Below, in pieces: positions 1 to 8,194 of a stretch of DNA of 8,194 bases. The stretch lies in NCBI GenBank assembly GCA_003694325.1, contig RFKJ01000102.1:1-8194 (forward strand), read 5' to 3'. This DNA is from Deltaproteobacteria bacterium (GTDB taxonomy: Bacteria; Myxococcota_A; UBA796; UBA2385). The translations under genes and the position numbers were made by a program. The notes below the pieces were generated by a model. That model had not been told where the DNA came from and searched no databases. It saw nothing but the letters and a program-made list of their open reading frames with translations. Position 1 is the first letter of the stretch; every line of letters starts with the position of its first letter.

Positions 1-11
1 CCCCAACGCAG

Positions 12-44
12 CGACCCCGGCGCTGCAGGTGCAGGCCGGGGTCG
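12..44 (-). terminator. Strong hairpin downstream of the RRM gene
   Basis: Bases 12-21 pair perfectly with 35-44 (10 bp). Inside that stem, 23-26 pair with 31-34 around a four-base loop, with G22 bulged. The hairpin lies 37 bases past the stop of the minus-strand RNA-binding protein gene, where a transcription end is expected. Neither side has a run of T, so it is not a textbook intrinsic terminator. It could act as a 3'-end stabiliser, or as a shared end signal with a gene beyond the window edge. Confidence 0.45.
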
Positions 45-49
45 ATTCG

Positions 50-70
50 GACCGGGCGATTGACCCGGTC
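50..70 (-). terminator. Second hairpin between RRM stop and the stronger hairpin
   Basis: Bases 50-56 pair perfectly with 64-70 (7 bp) around a seven-base loop, starting 10 bases beyond the stop codon of the RNA-binding protein gene. With the hairpin at 12-44 it forms two consecutive stem-loops in the 3' region of that transcript. There is no T-run, so a terminator role is inferred from position only. Confidence 0.3.
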
Positions 71-80
71 GGCCGACGGT

Positions 81-386
81 CTACCAGCGACCGCGGCCAC
101 CGCCACCGTTGTAGCCACCGCCACGGTGACCACCGCGCGAGCGCTCCTGGGCCTCGTTGACCCGGATGGTGCGCCCGTCGAGGGGCTGGCCGTCGAGGGA
201 GGCCGTGGCCGCCGCGGCCTGTTCGCTGTTGCCCATCGTCACGAAGCCGAAGCCCCGGCTGCGGCCACTGTCGCGGTCGAGAATGACCTTGGCTTCGGTG
301 ACGTCACCGTGGGCCGCGAAGGCCTCACGAAGGGAGTTGTCGTCGGTGTCCCATGACAGTCCACCAACGAAGAGCTTGTTGCCCAT
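81..386 (-). CDS. Glycine-rich RRM RNA-binding protein
   Basis: A 101-residue protein with a single RNA recognition motif (about residues 3-78) and a short Gly/Arg-rich tail (84-101) ending in Trp. Both diagnostic RNA-contact motifs are present: RNP2 as KLFVGGL (residues 4-10) and RNP1 as RGFGFVTM (44-51). This is the size and build of the small single-RRM proteins of cyanobacteria and other bacteria, some of which are cold-induced. They bind single-stranded RNA in the cytoplasm and are thought to act in RNA stability or as chaperones. The ATG at 386 is chosen because MGNKLFVGGL is the usual N-terminus. An in-frame GTG at 416 would add ten residues unrelated to the fold. The ribosome binding site is weak. 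The gene stands alone, with hairpins downstream and a long upstream leader region. The family call is very sure; RNA targets and regulation cannot be read from the sequence. Confidence 0.95.
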   Translation of the reverse strand: MGNKLFVGGLSWDTDDNSLREAFAAHGDVTEAKVILDRDSGRSRGFGFVTMGNSEQAAAATASLDGQPLDGRTIRVNEAQERSRGGHRGGGYNGGGGRGRW

Positions 387-790
387 GTCGTTGTCTCGTT
401 CTGGTTGCCCCTGCACCGTCTTTCATGTCGGACAGGGAGCGTCGAGCAGGCAGAGGGCCTGCAATCCTGGCAAGACCCGAGTGGTCTCACCTGTTGGCTG
501 TTTCGGCAAGCTTGCGCGGGCCGGATGTCTCGTCACCGTCGCCGCGATGCTCTCGCATCATCAACTTCGCTGCGTCAACGAAAACCTCCTAACCACGTCG
601 GGACGCGACGCGCCACCATCCGGGGGCCGATTGTCGATCTTTTCGGTCGGCGATTCCCTGCACGGCGGGGCCCTCGGCCCGGCCGGGACACCCGGGACCC
701 CTCGGCCCGACCCCCGGCCCGGGGCAGGCCGGACGGCGATCCGCTACGCTCGACGGCGGTGCCCGTCCGCCACGCCCATGGGAAGCCACC
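387..790. other. 404-base divergent intergenic region
   Basis: This gap separates the minus-strand RRM gene from the plus-strand lipoprotein gene. The half nearer the RRM gene (about 480-650) is visibly less GC-rich than its surroundings, as expected of a promoter or leader. On the minus strand it contains an AGGAGG (585-590) and a small stem-loop (546-550 with 555-559) whose minus-strand loop is GAGA. I see no convincing -35/-10 pair for the RRM gene. The half nearer 790 is C/G-rich, with an 11-base direct repeat at 671-681 and 699-709 and a 10-base palindrome at 678-687. It also has a candidate plus-strand -10 at 745-750. No convincing gene, tRNA or known riboswitch is recognisable. Confidence 0.6.
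742..780 (+). promoter_or_regulatory. Candidate promoter with TACGCT -10 element
   Basis: TACGCT (745-750) fits the TANNNT form of a -10 hexamer in a high-GC genome, and sits 40 bases before the ATG at 791. The surrounding nine bases CGCTACGCT (742-750) are identical to those upstream of xdhA (3647-3655). A second shared nine-base block, ACGCCCATG, follows at 772-780. No clear -35 hexamer is visible 16-18 bases upstream. The promoter assignment is an inference from the shared motif and its position. Confidence 0.35.
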
Positions 791-1138
791 ATGATCACCC
801 CGCTGGTCGTCCTGACCCTGGCCTGTGCCCACCATCCCCGTCGCGCCGACGTCGCGCTGGTCGGGGAGTGGACCCCGTCCATGCACGATGGCGAGCGGAC
901 CACCATCGTCACCCGCAGGGGACGGGCGCGGGTCGTGTCGATCATCGATCACGACGGCGAGGTCTTCGACGTCAAGCTGTCGGGGTGGCAGGACGATCGC
1001 TTCACCTGGGTCTACCGGGTCCCCAGCACGGGCTACATCGTGGTGGTGGAGGTCGACGCGGTCACCGCCGACCGCATGCAGACGACCTGGACCAACCACG
1101 AACGCACCGGCCACGAAGAGCTGATCCGGATCCGGTAG
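791..1138 (+). CDS. Small probable lipoprotein of unknown function
   Basis: A 115-residue protein. The N-terminus is a short hydrophobic stretch ending in a cysteine (LVVLTLAC, Cys12), which suggests a type II signal peptide and lipid attachment. The lipobox is imperfect: Thr rather than Leu at -3, and no positive charge before the hydrophobic stretch. The mature part alternates charged and hydrophobic residues with a GEWTPS start (residues 25-30). It looks all-beta, perhaps a small barrel of the kind that opens with Gly-x-Trp, but I do not recognise the family. The ATG at 791 has a weak GGAAG five bases upstream. The ATG at 778 is in another frame and gives no sensible protein. The next gene starts four bases after the stop, so the two are probably co-transcribed and may act together at the cell envelope. 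Confidence 0.7.
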   Translation: MITPLVVLTLACAHHPRRADVALVGEWTPSMHDGERTTIVTRRGRARVVSIIDHDGEVFDVKLSGWQDDRFTWVYRVPSTGYIVVVEVDAVTADRMQTTWTNHERTGHEELIRIR

Positions 1139-1142
1139 ACCC

Positions 1143-2240
1143 ATGCGCCGACGCGCCCTGCCCATCGCCGCCGTCGCCCTGGCGGGGCTCTTCGTCGGGG
1201 CCTGGCTGTCATGGTCTCCGTCGGGCGACCGGTGGGTCCCACCCCCCCGTCGGCCCGGCGCGGCGCCGGCGCCGGCCCCGGTGCCCGAGCCCATCACCGC
1301 CCCGGCCGCCGACGACACCGGGCCCCCACCGCCGCGAGCCGTGGTCACGGCCAACGACCCCGAGGAGGAGGAGCTCCCCGAGCCGGGTGACCTGCTGCCG
1401 GTGGCCTGGGTCCGCTGCGCGCTGGAGGGGGACGACTTCGACGACCTGGAGGTCGTCGCCCGGGGAACCGGGGCCCTGTGGGCGTCCGCCCGGGCGCAGG
1501 ACCTCGCCGGGGAGCTCTCCGACGCCCGGCTCGCCGCCATCCAGGCTCGCCCCCTGCGGTGGAGGACCCACGGCGACCGGCTCGAGGTCGAGGCCCCGGT
1601 GGGGACCCCGCTGCTGACCTTCACGATCCGCAGGGGGGACCGCGAACACCACGCCACCATGAGCCTTCGGTGGTCCGGCGACGCCGGCGAATGCCAGAGC
1701 GCGCTGCGGACCGTCCCTCCCCGGCGGATCCACCTCGCCGGCCGGGTCGAGGGGGTGGTCGAGGGCGACGACGTGTGGCTCGTCGGCTGCTCCCTGGACC
1801 GGCGACTCGGCGACACCGACCGGTTCGACAGCACCGTCACCCTCCCCGACCGCCCCTGCGAATTGTTCGCCACCCGGGTCGACGGCCTGATCCGGGTCCG
1901 CGGCGATGGGGTGGAGATCGACCCCCGCGACGGCGACCGCACCGACATCGTCCTGAGCCTGCCCGACTACGACGTCGGCGGGATCGGCGCGGTGGTGGAG
2001 TTCGATCCCGAGGGCCTGCGGCTGGGCGCGCTGCACGCCGGCAGCCCGGCCGAGGCCGCCGGTCTCTCCGAGGGCGACATCGTGCTCGAGGCCGACGGCG
2101 AGCCGCTGGCCGGCCGGCCGATGGTGGACATGATCGCGGCCGTCACCGGCGAGGTCGGCAGCACCGTCCAGCTCCGCGTCCGGGGGGCCGACGGCGAGGA
2201 GCGGCTGGTCGAGGTCGAGCGGGCCTGGATCGGCGAGTAG
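1143..2240 (+). CDS. Membrane-anchored PDZ-domain protein
   Basis: A 365-residue protein with three visible parts. First is an N-terminal MRRR plus a hydrophobic segment (residues 5-24), acting as a signal anchor or signal peptide. Next is a Pro/Ala-rich linker (about 32-65) and an acidic patch (EEEELPEPGD, 74-83). A central, apparently beta-rich region (about 86-275) of no recognised family contains Cys92, Cys184, Cys216 and Cys239, an even number compatible with disulfides. Last is a C-terminal PDZ domain (about 278-362) with the typical GSPAEAAGLSEGDIVLEADG segment (300-319). PDZ domains bind peptide C-termini or extended strands. No protease domain is present, so this is more likely a scaffold or sensor in the periplasm. 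Type II secretion GspC has a similar anchor-plus-PDZ layout, but no other secretion genes are nearby. The start lies four bases after the lipoprotein stop, implying translational coupling. Confidence 0.85.
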   Translation: MRRRALPIAAVALAGLFVGAWLSWSPSGDRWVPPPRRPGAAPAPAPVPEPITAPAADDTGPPPPRAVVTANDPEEEELPEPGDLLPVAWVRCALEGDDFDDLEVVARGTGALWASARAQDLAGELSDARLAAIQARPLRWRTHGDRLEVEAPVGTPLLTFTIRRGDREHHATMSLRWSGDAGECQSALRTVPPRRIHLAGRVEGVVEGDDVWLVGCSLDRRLGDTDRFDSTVTLPDRPCELFATRVDGLIRVRGDGVEIDPRDGDRTDIVLSLPDYDVGGIGAVVEFDPEGLRLGALHAGSPAEAAGLSEGDIVLEADGEPLAGRPMVDMIAAVTGEVGSTVQLRVRGADGEERLVEVERAWIGE

Positions 2241-2284
2241 ACCCGCGCTGCCTCACGGGGCGCGCTCCCCGGGCGCGCGCGCTC

Positions 2285-2324
2285 CGGGCGCCCCGAACCC
2301 GGGCGCCCCGAACCCGGGCGCCCC
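2285..2324. repeat. 15-base tandem repeat, about 2.7 copies
   Basis: The unit CGGGCGCCCCGAACC occurs perfectly at 2285-2299 and 2300-2314, followed by the first ten bases of a third copy at 2315-2324. Each unit contains the self-complementary GGGCGCCC, so the array can fold in many ways on either strand. It lies in the gap between two convergent genes and may serve as a bidirectional end signal or simply be slipped-strand sequence. Confidence 0.85.
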
Positions 2325-2358
2325 ATCGACGGGGACACCCTCGAAGGGCCCCTCGCCA

Positions 2359-2377
2359 CCCGGTGGCCGTCACCGGG
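2359..2377. terminator. Convergent-gene hairpin
   Basis: Bases 2359-2365 pair perfectly with 2371-2377 (7 bp) around a five-base loop. The hairpin lies 28 bases beyond the stop of the minus-strand dehydrogenase and is downstream of the plus-strand PDZ gene. Position favours a bidirectional terminator role. There is no T-run on either side, so this is a moderate call. Confidence 0.4.
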
Positions 2378-2404
2378 GGAGCCGGAGCCGCACCGCCGCC
2401 GGCT

Positions 2405-3481
2405 TCAGCCCAGCCGGTCGAGGACCGCCGTGCCGACCTCCTCCGTCGACAGCCGCCCCCCCAGCTCCGGGGTGACGAGGTCGGCCTCCAGGCAGGCCCG
2501 CACGGCGTCCCGGATCCGGGCTTCCAGCTCCGGGTGGCCGAGGGTGCCCAGCATCATGCCGGCGGTGAGGATCGCGGCCATGGGGTTGGCGATTCCCTTG
2601 CCGGCGATGTCCGGCGCCGACCCGTGCACCGGCTCGAACAGGCCCACCCGCCCGGGGTGGATGTTGCCCGAGCCGGCCAGCCCGATCCCTCCCTGCAACA
2701 CGGCGCCGAGGTCGGTGATGATGTCGCCGAACAGGTTGTTGGTGACGATCACCTCGAACTGCTGGGGGGCCCGCACCATCTCCATGGCCAGCACGTCGAC
2801 GTAGAGGTGCCGGGTCTCCACCTCGGGGTACTCCGCCGCCACCTGCCGGAAGACCCGTTGCCACAGGTCGTGTCCATGGCGCATGGCGTTGGACTTGTCG
2901 CTCATGCAGACCTTGCCGCGACCGGTGCGGCGGGCGTACTCGAAGGCCGCCCGCACGATGCGCTCGACGCCCTTGCGGGTGTTGATCTCGGCCTCGATGG
3001 CGACCTCGTCGGGCGTGTCCCGCTTGAACTGGCCACCGATCCCGGTGTACAGGCCCTCGGTGTTCTCGCGGAAGACGATCATGTCGACGTCCTCCGGGCC
3101 ACGGTCCTTGAGGGGGCAGCGACGCGGATCGAGGAGCTGGATGGGCCGCAGGTTGATGTACAGGTCGAGCTGGAACCGGGCGCCGAGCAGGATGTCGCGA
3201 GCCTGGACGTTGTCCGGCACCCGGGGATCCCCCAACGCCCCGAGGTAGATGGCGTCGAATTCGTCCCGCCACCGCTCCATCAGGCCCGGCGGCATCGTGA
3301 CCCCATCCCGCAGGTAGCGGTCGGCGCCGAGGTCGAAGTGTTCCAGGTGGACCCCGGGCAGCAGCGCCGTCACGACCCGCAGGCCCTGGGCGATGACCTC
3401 GGGGCCGATTCCGTCACCGCCGACGACGGCGATGCGCGGGTGGGCGTCGGGAGCGGTCGAGGGAGCGTTCGCAGTGGTCAT
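2405..3481 (-). CDS. leuB: Isocitrate/isopropylmalate dehydrogenase family (probable 3-isopropylmalate dehydrogenase)
   Basis: A 358-residue cytoplasmic oxidative decarboxylase of the beta-decarboxylating family. The GGDGIGPEV start (21-29) is typical. Substrate-carboxylate arginines align at Arg102, Arg112 and Arg138. The catalytic Tyr145 and Lys196 are present, as are metal-binding Asp229, Asp253 and Asp257. The family signature NNLFGDIITDLGA spans 248-260. APDIAG (289-294) has Asp-Ile where NADP-dependent isocitrate dehydrogenases have Lys-Tyr, which predicts NAD+ use. Leu98-Leu99 match the leucines that hold the isopropyl group in Thermus LeuB. However, the Thermus Glu87 position is Arg95 and the Val188 position is Ala199, and the FRENTEGLY segment (137-145) resembles tartrate/malate and homoisocitrate relatives. 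Leucine biosynthesis is the likely role, but a related 2-hydroxyacid substrate is possible. The start at 3481 has GGAG six bases upstream. No leuC, leuD or leuA is in the window. The gene is divergent from xdhA. Confidence 0.82.
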   Translation of the reverse strand: MTTANAPSTAPDAHPRIAVVGGDGIGPEVIAQGLRVVTALLPGVHLEHFDLGADRYLRDGVTMPPGLMERWRDEFDAIYLGALGDPRVPDNVQARDILLGARFQLDLYINLRPIQLLDPRRCPLKDRGPEDVDMIVFRENTEGLYTGIGGQFKRDTPDEVAIEAEINTRKGVERIVRAAFEYARRTGRGKVCMSDKSNAMRHGHDLWQRVFRQVAAEYPEVETRHLYVDVLAMEMVRAPQQFEVIVTNNLFGDIITDLGAVLQGGIGLAGSGNIHPGRVGLFEPVHGSAPDIAGKGIANPMAAILTAGMMLGTLGHPELEARIRDAVRACLEADLVTPELGGRLSTEEVGTAVLDRLG

Positions 3482-3683
3482 GGGTGGCTCCGGGAGGCCC
3501 GGTCTCTATGCCCCCGCCCCCGGGCCAGCCACCGTACCGGCCCCCGGTCGCCCGCCGCATCGCCCGCCGTGGCAGGTCCCCGTCGGGGTCCGCGCCGGGC
3601 CCTGCGGCGGTCTCGCCTTTCCCCGGCGGCCCGGCCTCTCCCGGCGCGCTACGCTGGAACCACCGGACACGCCGAGGACGCCC
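3482..3683. promoter_or_regulatory. Divergent promoter region between leuB-like gene and xdhA
   Basis: This gap of about 200 bases must hold start signals for both directions. For xdhA, TACGCT (3650-3655) is a candidate -10, within a nine-base block shared with the promoter region at 742-750. GAGGA (3674-3678) is a fitting ribosome binding site five bases before the ATG. For the minus-strand gene, TACGGT (3536 to 3531) fits TANNNT about 50 bases before its ATG. No -35 boxes or regulator operators are convincing. The rest is C/G-rich with no gene. Confidence 0.4.
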
Positions 3684-5149
3684 ATGGCCACGCTTCGCTT
3701 CCACGTCGACGACGAGTTCGTCGAGATCGAGGATGTCCCCCCCACCACGACGGTGCTGCAGTGGCTGCGCGCCACCGGCCGGACCGGGACCCGGGAGGGC
3801 TGCGCCGAAGGCGATTGCGGTGCCTGCACCGTCCTCCTGATCGACGCCACCGGGCGGCTGCGGTCGGTCAATTCCTGCCTGCTCCTGCTGCCCCAGGTCG
3901 ACGGGCTGCGCCTGTGGACGGTGCAGGGCCTCGCACGAGGGGACGCGCTGCACCGCGTGCAGCGGGCCATGGTCGACCTCCATGGGAGCCAGTGCGGCTA
4001 CTGCACGCCGGGCTTCGTCATGTCGCTGGTCGAGGCCGCCCACCGCCCCGAGCTGGCCGATGCGGAGGCCGACGACTGGCGACTCGACGACCAGCTCTGC
4101 GGAAACCTGTGCCGCTGCACCGGCTACGTCCCCATCCGGGCGGTCCTGCGACAGGTCGCCGGCACCTGCCCCGACGACCGCATCCAGGCCTCCCTCGACC
4201 GCAAGACGCAGCTCCCGGGCCTGTACTATGTCGTCGGAGACCAGCGCTTCCACGCTCCGGCCACCCTCCACGAGGCACTGACCATCCTGGCCACCCGGGA
4301 CGACGCCCGCGTCGTCAGCGGGGCGACCGACCTCGGGCTCGACGTCACCCAGCGCCACGTCGCCTTCTCCTGCCTGGTGTCGCTGGACCGGATCGAGGGG
4401 CTGCGCGGGATCACCGTGCGCGGCGAGCGGGTCCGGATCGGGGCCACCACGCCGCTGACCGACCTCGAGCGGTGGTCGGAGACCGGGCTGCCGGTGCTGC
4501 ACCGCATGCTCCGCTACTTCGGCAGCCGCCAGATCAAGCACCGGGCGACGGTCGGCGGCAACCTGTGCAACGCCTCCCCCATCGGCGATCTCGCGCCCGT
4601 CCTCCTCGCCCTCGACGCCGAGGCGCTCATCGCCGGCCCCGACGGCCTGCGCCGCCTCCCGATGGACGAGTTCTTCGTCGACTACCGCCGGATCGCGCTG
4701 CAGAAGGGCGAGCTGCTGGTGGGCGTGGAGCTGGACCTTCCCGATGGCGACCGGAAGCTGGGGGCCTACAAGGTCAGCCGCCGCCGCGAGCTGGACATCA
4801 GCGCGGTGAGCGCCGCCTTCGCCGTGGACGTCGAGGATGGCCGGATCCGCGCGGCCCGCCTGGCCTATGGCGGGATGGCCGCGACGCCGGTCCGGGCGCG
4901 GAATGCCGAGTCGGCGCTGGTGGGGCAGCCCTGGTCCGAGGAGACCATCGACGCCGCGGCCGCCGCGGTCCAGGAGGAGTTGCATCCCCTCAGCGACCAC
5001 CGCGGCAGCGCCTGGTACCGCTCGACCGTGGCCGGCAACCTGCTGCGCGGGTTCTACGTCGAGACCCGGGACCGCCCCTTCCGCCCCCTGCCGCCGCGCC
5101 ACACCGGCACCGTCGTCGCCGATGACCCCGGCCAGACCGTGGAGCAGCC

Positions 5150-5153
<4 letters not shown>
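3684..5153 (+). CDS. xdhA: Xanthine dehydrogenase small subunit XdhA (FeS and FAD)
   Basis: A 489-residue electron-transfer subunit of xanthine dehydrogenase (Rhodobacter naming; E. coli uses the letters differently). It passes electrons from the molybdenum centre to NAD+ in the cytoplasm. The N-terminal ferredoxin-like domain carries Cys40, Cys45, Cys48 and Cys65. The second [2Fe-2S] domain carries Cys104, Cys107, Cys143 and Cys145 in CGYCTPG and NLCRCTGY. The FAD-binding domain (about 180-480) has VVSGATDLGL (210-219) and TVGGNLCNASPIGD (289-302). Both clusters and the flavin motifs are intact, and the length matches bacterial XdhA. The ATG at 3684 has GAGGA five bases upstream and begins MATLRFHVDD directly before the first domain. 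The frame is open further upstream, but that part is non-coding promoter sequence. The gene overlaps xdhB by four bases (ATGA). Confidence 0.95.
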
Positions 5154-7484
<2,331 letters not shown>

Positions 7485-7501
<17 letters not shown>

Positions 7502-8194
7502 CATCGTCGGCGACTGGACCCTCGTCGCGCTGCTGGGGACGGGGGCGACCAGCGCGACCTGGCTGGCACGCCACCGCTCCGGGGCCGAACGGATCCTCAT
7601 CCTGCTGGCCGGCGCGCCGCCCACCCACCGGGCGTGGCTGGCCGAGCACGGCGATCGCCTCTGCCGGTTGCGCCACCAGCACATCGCCGAGATCGACGAG
7701 ATCCTCGACGTGGATGGAGCGCCGGCCCTGGTGGTCCGCCGGGCGGCCGGGGAACCGCTCCACCGACTCCTGCTCCGCGAGCGGCCGCCGCTGCACGCCG
7801 CCCTCCGGCTGTTCGGTGACGTGGTCGAAGCCGTCGCCGCGGCCCACGCGCAGGGCGTCCTGCACCTGGCCCTGTCCACCCACCAGGTCATCGTCGAGGA
7901 GGACGCGCTGGGCAGCCGCAGCGCCACGGTGGTCAGCTTCGGCATGGCCAGCCCCGCTGCGCCGCGCTCGGGCCACGTCGATCCCGGGTTCCTCGCCCCC
8001 GAGCAGCTCCGGGATCCGGCCGAGGTCGACGAGCGGACCGACGTCTTCGCCCTGGCCGCGATGCTGGCCGAGCTGGCCTGCGGTCGGCGGCCCTTCTCGG
8101 GGGGCACCCCCCAGGAGGTGAAGGCCGCGATCCTCGCCGGGGAAACCGGAACGCTGCCGACCGAGCTTCCGCCGCCCGTCCGGCGGGTCGCAGG
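7485..8194 (+). CDS. Protein pseudokinase, Hanks Ser/Thr kinase fold (partial, 3' end outside window)
   Basis: About 236 visible codons, open to the window edge. The order of kinase motifs is clear: a glycine loop GTGATSATW (7536-7562), a helix-C-like region with LRHQHIAEI, a hinge-like VVRRAAGEPL, and a catalytic-loop equivalent. After that come APE (7995-8003) and the helix-F TDVFALA segment (Asp at 8040). Every catalytic residue is replaced. The VAIK lysine position reads ILIL, and the first lysine codon of the whole frame is at 8121. HRDLKPxN reads HLALSTHQ (7863-7886), and DFG reads SFG (7935-7943). This predicts a non-phosphorylating scaffold or regulator, possibly with further C-terminal domains. 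The start is uncertain. Conserved sequence begins near 7494; ATC at 7485 has GGAGG six bases upstream, whereas the nearest in-frame ATG (7377) would overlap xdhB by 125 bases. The tight junction implies co-expression with xdhAB. Confidence 0.85.

Noticed and set aside
387..416. GTG start at 416 for the RRM protein
   Set aside because: It would add ten polar residues before MGNKLFVGG, where this family normally starts; the ATG at 386 is preferred.
3393..3683. 97-codon N-terminal extension of xdhA
   Set aside because: The extension overlaps the leuB start and the divergent promoter gap, is Pro/Gly-rich, and has no homology. The ATG at 3684 has a good ribosome binding site directly before the ferredoxin domain.
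1478..5125. 1215-codon open frame on the plus strand
   Set aside because: It runs across the PDZ gene, the intergenic region, the antisense of leuB and part of xdhA. The translation is Arg/Pro/Ala-rich noise, typical of a GC-rich shadow frame.

Overview
The window is very GC-rich throughout and carries six genes, with short or modest gaps. The gene set suits a high-GC Gram-negative bacterium with a complex lifestyle. It includes a small Gly-rich RRM protein, a probable lipoprotein, a membrane-anchored PDZ protein and a Hanks-type kinase-fold protein. A myxobacterium or relative (Myxococcota) is my best guess. This is inferred from gene content and composition only; no rRNA or marker gene is present.

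Layout. Positions 81-386 (minus) encode a 101-residue RNA-binding protein, with two strong hairpins between its stop and the window edge. A gap of about 400 bases follows, holding its leader and a candidate promoter for the next unit. Positions 791-1138 and 1143-2240 (plus) are a tight pair: a small probable lipoprotein, then a signal-anchored periplasmic protein ending in a PDZ domain. A convergent gap (2241-2404) with a 15-base tandem repeat and a hairpin separates this pair from 2405-3481 (minus), an isocitrate/isopropylmalate dehydrogenase family enzyme (leuB-like). A divergent gap of about 200 bases then leads to the main operon (plus). This consists of xdhA (3684-5153, two [2Fe-2S] plus FAD), xdhB (5150-7501, molybdopterin subunit) and the start of a kinase-fold gene that runs off the window end.

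How the genes work together. XdhA and XdhB overlap by 4 bases and form a complete xanthine dehydrogenase. All the purine-contacting and catalytic residues I can check are present (Glu244, Arg354, Phe456 and Glu728 of XdhB). No xdhC-type insertion chaperone is visible inside the window. The third gene of the operon is the most unusual item: it has a clear Ser/Thr protein kinase fold but has lost every catalytic landmark (VAIK Lys, HRD Asp, the loop Lys and Asn, and the DFG Asp). It is therefore read as a pseudokinase translationally linked to a purine-oxidising enzyme. Its start is also irregular, with no ATG, GTG or TTG at the expected position.

The two plus-strand units (791 and 3684) share a pair of 9-base blocks upstream at nearly the same spacing, suggesting a common promoter type.
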